A stretch of DNA of 10,259 nt from Deltaproteobacteria bacterium (GTDB taxonomy: Bacteria; Desulfobacterota; Desulfomonilia; UBA1062): NCBI GenBank assembly GCA_016934135.1, contig JAFGTK010000238.1, positions 1 to 10,259 of the forward strand, in the 5' to 3' direction. This document shows, piece by piece, positions 5,973 through 10,259 of the stretch (positions are counted from its first letter, which is position 1; the number at the start of each line of letters is the position of its first letter). A program made the translations under genes and the position numbers. Below the pieces are notes generated by a model that had not been told where the DNA came from, ran no database searches, and saw only the letters and a list, made by a program, of their open reading frames with translations.

Positions 5973-7337
5973 TTACCTGTACAGCTTCTTCTCACCCTCC
6001 ACTACATCAATGATATCGTTTATGATATTCGGCAGCTTCCTGATCACCCTCTCCCAGGATACGGTCCTCGGGGTCTCGTACAGCTCGGTACGGATGCTCT
6101 GCGCGGTTTTCTCGATAACCGGGAGAAGGCCTGCATCGATGAACGGTTTGAATTCCTCGTATGCGGTAACATAGGAGCTGAAGCGATGAGTCATAAAGGA
6201 AGGGGCAAGAAGAAGATCTCCGGCAAAAAGGATGACATTCTTAAAGACATTGTCAACCATTTCTTCTTCCTTGTTCGTATCGTAGACAAGGCCTGAGAAC
6301 GCAGCGTTGTCGGCATACATCTTGATAAGGTCGTCTGCCACGCTCAGGTAGGTGGTTGTAAGGTCTCTGATGAAATGTTCCGAGATAACGAGTCCTTCCT
6401 CTATGACCAGCGCACTCAGAAGAGTGGTTACAATATCGATGCCCATCTTATAAAGGCCCGTGCTCTGATCATCGGCGGATACCGGCTGGTGTTTATGATC
6501 GAAGGGCTCCCTGCTGATCTCGACCTGTGCAGAATTGGTCGCCTTGCGGTATACTTCGATAAGGGTGAAGATCTCTACACCCCAGTTCGTGGCAAACTGC
6601 ATGCGTTTTAGAAGCTGGCTGTCAAACACCACCTCTCCGGAGAGCTGATAGTTGAAAGTCAGAAGAAAATCGACCAGACGCAGAACCTTCTCCTCCTGGG
6701 TATCGGTGAACTTCCTCTTGAGCGCTATGAGCAGCGGGTCCAGAAGCAGTCTTTTTACCCTTCCGTAAAACTGCTGATCCTTTATCCGGGCATAATAGGC
6801 CTTGCTGAACTGGTAGCCCAGGACCTGCACCGGATAGAAAAGCCTGTCGAGCTGATCCCTGCTGAATGTCCTGATGTCTGCATCCACCAGTCCGATACTC
6901 TGTGCCCCCAGGGCAAGGGCAATACCGAAGGACATGAACATGTTCCTTCCCTTGCCGGGTTCTTCAAGGCCAAAGCCGGCGTCCGAGAGCTCCTGATAAA
7001 TCGATGTGAACCCGGGACCGTCATTGTTCTGAATCAGATAATTCTGGACGTTGTATTGATTGAGGATGGATGCAAGTTCCCGGGCATCGTCAATGCCTGC
7101 CCGGTCCAGCCCGAAGATGATCTGGGAGAGGTAAGAGGCATCGCTGAGCTGGGAAGCAATATTCTCGAATACCGGGCGATTTTCAGGGTCAGTAAACTCC
7201 GAAGCCAGCAGCGGGATGATCAGCACCGCTTTCTTCCATTTGGAATGCTGCAGCAGCTCCTGTTCCATATTGGGGTTGTCTTCACTCAACAGGTACAACG
7301 TACTTATCTTGGTGTGCTTCTGAGCAAAATTTGACAT
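5973..7337 (-). CDS. GT-A glycosyltransferase, GT81-like (glucosyl/mannosyl-3-phosphoglycerate synthase type)
   Basis: Nucleotide-sugar glycosyltransferase of 454 residues. The N-terminal half has the GT-A fold: LIIPLLASEF (39-48), the GKGRNMF motif (128-134), the metal-binding DxD as DADIRTF (152-158), QLSGEVVFD (231-239), NWGVEIFTLIEVY (251-263) and a DHKHQP His motif (280-285). This order matches glucosyl-3-phosphoglycerate synthase (GpgS, GT81) and related mannosyl enzymes, which make the phosphorylated precursor of the compatible solutes glucosylglycerate or mannosylglycerate. Residues about 300-454 form an additional, mainly helical C-terminal region that makes it longer than typical GpgS (~330 residues by memory). 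No phosphatase gene (gpgP/mpgP type) is adjacent. The start is firm: AAGGAGG lies 8 bases before the ATG. Acceptor and sugar donor cannot be read from sequence; another GT81/GT2 activity remains possible. Confidence 0.78.
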   Translation of the reverse strand: MSNFAQKHTKISTLYLLSEDNPNMEQELLQHSKWKKAVLIIPLLASEFTDPENRPVFENIASQLSDASYLSQIIFGLDRAGIDDARELASILNQYNVQNYLIQNNDGPGFTSIYQELSDAGFGLEEPGKGRNMFMSFGIALALGAQSIGLVDADIRTFSRDQLDRLFYPVQVLGYQFSKAYYARIKDQQFYGRVKRLLLDPLLIALKRKFTDTQEEKVLRLVDFLLTFNYQLSGEVVFDSQLLKRMQFATNWGVEIFTLIEVYRKATNSAQVEISREPFDHKHQPVSADDQSTGLYKMGIDIVTTLLSALVIEEGLVISEHFIRDLTTTYLSVADDLIKMYADNAAFSGLVYDTNKEEEMVDNVFKNVILFAGDLLLAPSFMTHRFSSYVTAYEEFKPFIDAGLLPVIEKTAQSIRTELYETPRTVSWERVIRKLPNIINDIIDVVEGEKKLYR

Positions 7338-7397
7338 TGTTTTGTCCTCCTTCCCTATCTGCCGGCGATCCTGCCATCATTGAACCGATATACGATA

Positions 7398-7598
7398 TTA
7401 TTTACCGGACCATATAATAATAACTGAAAGAATCACATTGTAAACCAGTGCTGTGCATACGGTCAACCGGATATACTGCGGATTGAGCGCGAAGAGTTCT
7501 AATCCGATATTTTGCAATTGATATGATAGCCCGGAGGTATGCCCGATGCCGGCCATGCCTTTGCAGAAGAGCATCCAGGCACTAAAACCATTAATCAT
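7398..7598 (-). CDS. Small hydrophobic protein, possibly DUF4321-like
   Basis: A 66-codon frame sits in the gap between pilD and the glycosyltransferase, in the same direction. Its C-terminal half (about 29-63) has a pattern I associate with DUF4321, small membrane proteins of Deltaproteobacteria and Firmicutes: a GLELFALNP stretch, then ...IRLT..., then a hydrophobic helix with a buried Asn (VYNVILSVIIIW). The N-terminal half is a poorer match to the glycine-rich helix of that family. There is no Shine-Dalgarno at the ATG, which follows the pilD stop by 12 bases. It may be a diverged gene, a remnant, or an accidental open frame. The candidate promoter for the glycosyltransferase lies in its 3' end. 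Confidence 0.35.
   Translation of the reverse strand: MINGFSAWMLFCKGMAGIGHTSGLSYQLQNIGLELFALNPQYIRLTVCTALVYNVILSVIIIWSGK
7417..7444 (-). promoter_or_regulatory. Candidate sigma-70-type promoter for the glycosyltransferase gene
   Basis: On the minus strand TTTACA (7444-7439), a 16-base spacer and TATTAT (7422-7417) each match consensus at five of six positions. A second overlapping TATTAT gives a 19-base spacer. Transcription would start near 7410, leaving a leader of about 70 bases before the ATG at 7337. It would let the glycosyltransferase be expressed independently of the dnaE-accA-pilD genes upstream. Confidence 0.4.
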
Positions 7599-7610
7599 AA
7601 CAAAGATTAT

Positions 7611-8372
7611 CTATGCGAGAAAACCGAAATACCAGCTTACTATCTGTTCACCCCAGAGTACATACAGAAGCCCCCCCAGAGCAAGGAACGGGCCGAAGGG
7701 TATTGCCGCCTGCATGGTTTTCCTCTGAACAAAAGCCCAGGGCAGACCGAATGCCGTTCCTATGAGAGACCCCATGAATATGGTGAAAAGTACCCCCTGC
7801 CAACCGATGAATACACCGATCATACCGAGCAGCTTGACATCGCCTCCGCCCATTCCTTGTTTGCCGGTGAGGAAATAGTACCCGTATATCAACGCAGTAA
7901 GCAGACCTGCACCGAGTGCAAGGCCGAGAAAAGAATCCCGGTACGAGAGAGGGAGCCAGTATACGATAGCCAAACCAAGGACAGCCCCCCCGATTGACAG
8001 GCCATCTGGTATAATCTGATAATCTATATCTATAAAAGTGATAATCAGGAGAACGCATGCCCAGATGTAATAGATAACGAAATGTATCGTAAGACCGAAT
8101 CGATAGAGCATGCCAAGCGCCAGCAGGGCACTGAGCGCTTCAACCAGAGGATACCTTGGTGAAATCCTTTCAGAACAGTTCCTGCACCTGCCGAGCAGAA
8201 AGAGGTAGCTCAGTATCGGAATGTTGTCCCATGGTCTGATCTGAGTACCGCAGCCCGGACAGTGAGAACTTGGCCAGACAACGGATTCCTTGCGGGGAAT
8301 CCGGTAAATGCACACATTCAGGAAACTCCCGATGAACAGGCCCAGTACTGCTGCAAGAACAGGCCATGTCAC
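7611..8372 (-). CDS. pilD: Type IV prepilin peptidase / N-methyltransferase
   Basis: Polytopic inner-membrane aspartic protease (A24 family) that cleaves the leader of type IV prepilins and type II secretion pseudopilins and N-methylates the new N-terminus. It has 253 residues, normal length. GSFLNVCIYRIP (15-26) opens the methyltransferase domain. Its zinc site is formed by two CxxC pairs, Cys38/Cys41 and Cys63/Cys66. The catalytic aspartates lie in FIDIDYQIIPD (113-123) and in GMGGGDVKLL (Asp178). About seven to eight hydrophobic segments follow one another. The start is GTG, overlapping the stop of the upstream gene as GTGA. AGGAG lies 10 bases upstream, slightly far, so coupling probably helps. 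No pilin or secretion genes are nearby, so its substrates are encoded elsewhere. Confidence 0.95.
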   Translation of the reverse strand: MTWPVLAAVLGLFIGSFLNVCIYRIPRKESVVWPSSHCPGCGTQIRPWDNIPILSYLFLLGRCRNCSERISPRYPLVEALSALLALGMLYRFGLTIHFVIYYIWACVLLIITFIDIDYQIIPDGLSIGGAVLGLAIVYWLPLSYRDSFLGLALGAGLLTALIYGYYFLTGKQGMGGGDVKLLGMIGVFIGWQGVLFTIFMGSLIGTAFGLPWAFVQRKTMQAAIPFGPFLALGGLLYVLWGEQIVSWYFGFLA

Positions 8373-8797
8373 CCGATCAGATCTCCTCTTCTGAAACGAA
8401 GGATCTCACCGGAGATGGTTGTGGCTACCTCGTCCACAATGCCTTTCAGCGGATCATCGTCTGAGAGGAATGACCCGGCATCACCTAGTTTCGACCTCAT
8501 TGCATCCAGGTCATCCACCATAGGTGCAATGGATTTGAGGGTATTACCCGGGTCGACAAGTGCTTTCGAATACGTATCCAGCATATCGATCGCATTTTCA
8601 CTCATGGTAAGAACCTCTATCTTCAGAGGGTTTATATTGTTTATCTGCGGCATGGCCGCAAGGGGCGACACCTCTTTTGTTCCGGTATCCTGGATATCCC
8701 TGAGTATATCTTCAAATCCCCCGGGGGCGGTGCCAGGACCTGGTTGAGTCGTCTTTGGAGCAACAGCGCCGATTATCATGTTCGGATCTATCTTCAT
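8369..8797 (-). CDS. Uncharacterised 142-residue protein upstream of pilD
   Basis: I cannot name this protein. Residues 1-28 are a Pro/Gly/Thr-rich flexible N-terminus (MKIDPNMIIGAVAPKT), followed by GGFEDILRDIQDTG (26-39). From about 55 onward it is predicted helical: LKIEVLTMSENAIDMLDTYSKAL, then a DPGNTLKSIAPMVDDLDAM stretch, a short linker (GSFLSDDDP) and a last helix ending EILRFRRGDLIG. There is no signal peptide, membrane segment or cysteine. The ATG at 8797 is preferred: AGGAGG lies 5 bases upstream, whereas an ATG three bases earlier is too close to it. The gene overlaps the pilD start by 4 bases. The shape, a flexible N-terminus then helices, is reminiscent of flagellar or secretion-associated small proteins, but that is only a resemblance. 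The 130 bases separating it from accA hold only short inverted repeats. Confidence 0.75.
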   Translation of the reverse strand: MKIDPNMIIGAVAPKTTQPGPGTAPGGFEDILRDIQDTGTKEVSPLAAMPQINNINPLKIEVLTMSENAIDMLDTYSKALVDPGNTLKSIAPMVDDLDAMRSKLGDAGSFLSDDDPLKGIVDEVATTISGEILRFRRGDLIG

Positions 8798-8927
8798 CAT
8801 ATCCTCCTGACAGATATGCAAGCAAGGATAGTGCCATAATAATCCTGTTATTCACAGGCCTGTCTTTTATGGCCGCAAGGAGGAACTTTCTTCCCATTGA
8901 AAGGAAAATTTCTCCTTTTTTAAATAT

Positions 8928-9854
8928 TCAGGGAACCATCCTTTCGATCGTAGCCGCCCTGTCTTTCACGATCTCGTCGATATCCTGTTCCATAAGTTCG
9001 CGGACATATGTCCGGATCATACGTGATGTCTCTTCCAACACCTTTTTCGGATCGTTATGAGCGCCACCGATGGGTTCACGTATCAGGCAGTCCACCAACC
9101 CTTCCTGATAGAGGTCTCTTCCGGTCCCTCTTAACGTGTCTGCTGCCATCTCCTTGTTGGTTGCATCACCATATATGATGGAAGAATATCCTTCCGGGCT
9201 TATGGATGAGTAAAAGGCGTTTTCGAGCATTATGATCCTGTCGCCGAAACCCAGTGCCAGGGCACCGCCAGAACCTGCCTCGCCGATTATACATGCCACA
9301 ACCCGGGTGCGCAGCGATGCAATGACGGATATGCACTGCGCTATGGAAAAGGCCTGTCCCTTATATTCCGCATCGGGTACGGGATAGGCCCCGGGCGTGT
9401 CTACAAAGGTGATCACAGGTCTTTTGAATTTTTCCGCCATTTTCATCAGACGCATGGCCTTGTAATGTCCGGAAGGGCTTGCCATGCCGTAATGATGTTT
9501 GACATAGTCCTTGTGATTGCGTGAACGTTTCATATGCCCGATAACCATCACCGGGATGTCATCCAGGAAGGCAAACCCGCCCTTTACCGCAGTATCGTCT
9601 TCATAAATCCTGTCTCCGTGGATCTCCAGGAAATCGGTAAACACGGCATCGATATAATCGTCAAGCACCGGCCTGTCAACGTGCCTGGCGAGTTCGACAC
9701 TGCTCCACCTGGAAATACCCGAGTATATATCTTCCCTGAACTGTTCGACCTTCCTGGTGATATCTTCGGTATCGATACCTTCCAGCCTGGAGATGCTTTC
9801 CTGAAGTTCTTTCAGTGCGCTGTCTATTTCATCGAATCTGTCTTTTTTCGTCAT
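8928..9854 (-). CDS. accA: Acetyl-CoA carboxylase carboxyltransferase subunit alpha
   Basis: The alpha half of the carboxyltransferase that, with AccD, moves the carboxyl group from carboxybiotin to acetyl-CoA to give malonyl-CoA for fatty acid synthesis. It has 308 residues, close to the usual 315-320. An N-terminal helical part (1-45) precedes the crotonase-fold core: EIHGDR (77-82), FVDTPGAYP (150-158), GEAGSGGALALG (191-202, oxyanion-hole glycines), SISPEGY (217-223) and EPIGGAH (260-266). Several normally conserved spots differ: AEYKGQ (162-167) instead of AEERGQ, RSRNHKDYVKHHYGM in place of the usual GRDTKE-type loop, and Tyr223 where SPEGC/SPEGA is common. It directly follows dnaE with an ATGA overlap, a classic arrangement. 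No accD is in the window. The identification is firm; the divergence may mark a lineage-specific variant. Confidence 0.92.
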   Translation of the reverse strand: MTKKDRFDEIDSALKELQESISRLEGIDTEDITRKVEQFREDIYSGISRWSSVELARHVDRPVLDDYIDAVFTDFLEIHGDRIYEDDTAVKGGFAFLDDIPVMVIGHMKRSRNHKDYVKHHYGMASPSGHYKAMRLMKMAEKFKRPVITFVDTPGAYPVPDAEYKGQAFSIAQCISVIASLRTRVVACIIGEAGSGGALALGFGDRIIMLENAFYSSISPEGYSSIIYGDATNKEMAADTLRGTGRDLYQEGLVDCLIREPIGGAHNDPKKVLEETSRMIRTYVRELMEQDIDEIVKDRAATIERMVP

Positions 9855-10259
9855 TGGAGCTCTACCCCCACGCTTCCTACGAGAGAAGCGACCCTGGTCA
9901 GGAAATCCCTGGACGGCCTTACCAGGTAATCCTTTCCAGCGTCAATATTCACCACAAGCCCATCCGTTTCTATCTCGAAGGTCACCTGGCAGGTCCCCTT
10001 CGAGCTCAGCACGGCATCTTTCAGCAGCCTGATCCCGTCGGGTTCCATCTGCGCCGGCACCCTCAGCAGAAGCCTTTTAGCCAGCATGGCCTCTGCATTG
10101 TCCAGGGGATGAACCTCTTCGGCAAAGATTTCCACCTGTTCCGCATCTACCTCTGCGGCCGCATCTTCCGTGTTCAGTCCCACTCTTGCCTTTACGATAA
10201 TGGGGGATTCAGCTGTTATGAGATCCTGATATTCACTGAAGAACTGAGGGAAAAAGATA
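9851..10259 (-). CDS. dnaE: DNA polymerase III alpha subunit, C-terminal fragment (cut by window edge)
   Basis: The last 135 codons of the replicative polymerase catalytic subunit; the gene begins beyond the right edge. The frame runs without a stop from the edge and opens with IFFPQFFSEYQDLI, followed by ESPIIVKARVG. This is the typical end of the DnaE OB-fold domain. It continues with VEIFAEEVHPLDNA and the C-terminal RLLLRVPAQMEPDGI...LTRVASLVGSVGVELQ region, which in DnaE contributes to tau and clamp contacts. A GTG at 10183 could be mistaken for the start of a 110-residue gene, but the upstream in-frame homology shows it is internal. The stop overlaps the accA ATG as ATGA. dnaE followed by accA is a widespread proteobacterial order. 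Confidence 0.92.
   Translation of the reverse strand, partial: IFFPQFFSEYQDLITAESPIIVKARVGLNTEDAAAEVDAEQVEIFAEEVHPLDNAEAMLAKRLLLRVPAQMEPDGIRLLKDAVLSSKGTCQVTFEIETDGLVVNIDAGKDYLVRPSRDFLTRVASLVGSVGVELQ

Noticed and set aside
8712..8897. 61-residue minus-strand frame between accA and the 142-residue gene
   Set aside because: Two thirds of it overlap the better-supported 142-residue gene in another frame, the nearest AAGGAG is about 14 bases from its ATG, and its C-terminal half is the low-complexity Arg/Ser-rich sequence typical of an out-of-frame shadow.
8900..8918. Hairpin AAAGGA...TCCTTT followed by T's (plus strand), terminator-like
   Set aside because: The stem is short and weak, and the T-tract is on the plus strand where no gene ends. 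On the minus strand, where the genes run, no T-tract follows.
9851..10183. Independent 110-residue gene starting at GTG 10183
   Set aside because: The same frame continues upstream to the window edge with clear DnaE OB-fold sequence (IFFPQFFSEYQDLI), so this GTG is an internal codon of dnaE.

Overview
The window is ordinary bacterial chromosome, probably from a Deltaproteobacteria-type (Desulfobacterota) lineage of moderate GC. The clues are the gene order dnaE-accA-small protein-prepilin peptidase, a DUF1844 protein, an AcuC-type deacetylase, and a receiver protein ending in the cysteine-rich 'SHGICPEC' domain that I associate with sensory proteins of that group. The lineage is an inference from these families; no rRNA or other marker gene is present.

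Left block (1-3107, minus strand): acuC (AcuC/class I HDAC-like deacetylase) - DUF1844 protein - HtrA/Do serine protease - ispE. The three junctions overlap by 8, 4 and 4 bases, so the genes almost certainly form one translationally coupled operon. ispE is cut by the left edge; only its first 34 codons are present and they are diagnostic. A candidate extended -10 promoter lies just upstream of acuC, with a perfect 18-bp AT-rich palindrome behind it.

Middle block (3422-5944, plus strand): a stand-alone response regulator whose output is a coiled coil plus a four-cysteine domain; a small orphan protein of 80 residues closely followed by ridA (enamine/imine deaminase); and a YitT/DUF2179 membrane protein. 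The stretch 3108-3421 between the divergent blocks holds no convincing gene but has two inverted repeats.

Right block (5973-10259, minus strand, read right to left): dnaE (last 135 codons only) - accA - uncharacterised 142-residue protein - prepilin peptidase (pilD) - small hydrophobic reading frame resembling DUF4321 - GT81-like glycosyltransferase with a long C-terminal extension. dnaE/accA and the 142-residue gene/pilD overlap by 4 bases. The glycosyltransferase may also have its own promoter.

I see no mobile element, CRISPR array, phage gene, toxin-antitoxin pair, tRNA or rRNA. Most genes are housekeeping. I do not find an obviously new multi-gene system. The best leads are the REC-coiled coil-zinc-like response regulator, the acuC-DUF1844-htrA-ispE operon, the extended glycosyltransferase, the diverged AccA motifs and two uncharacterised small proteins.
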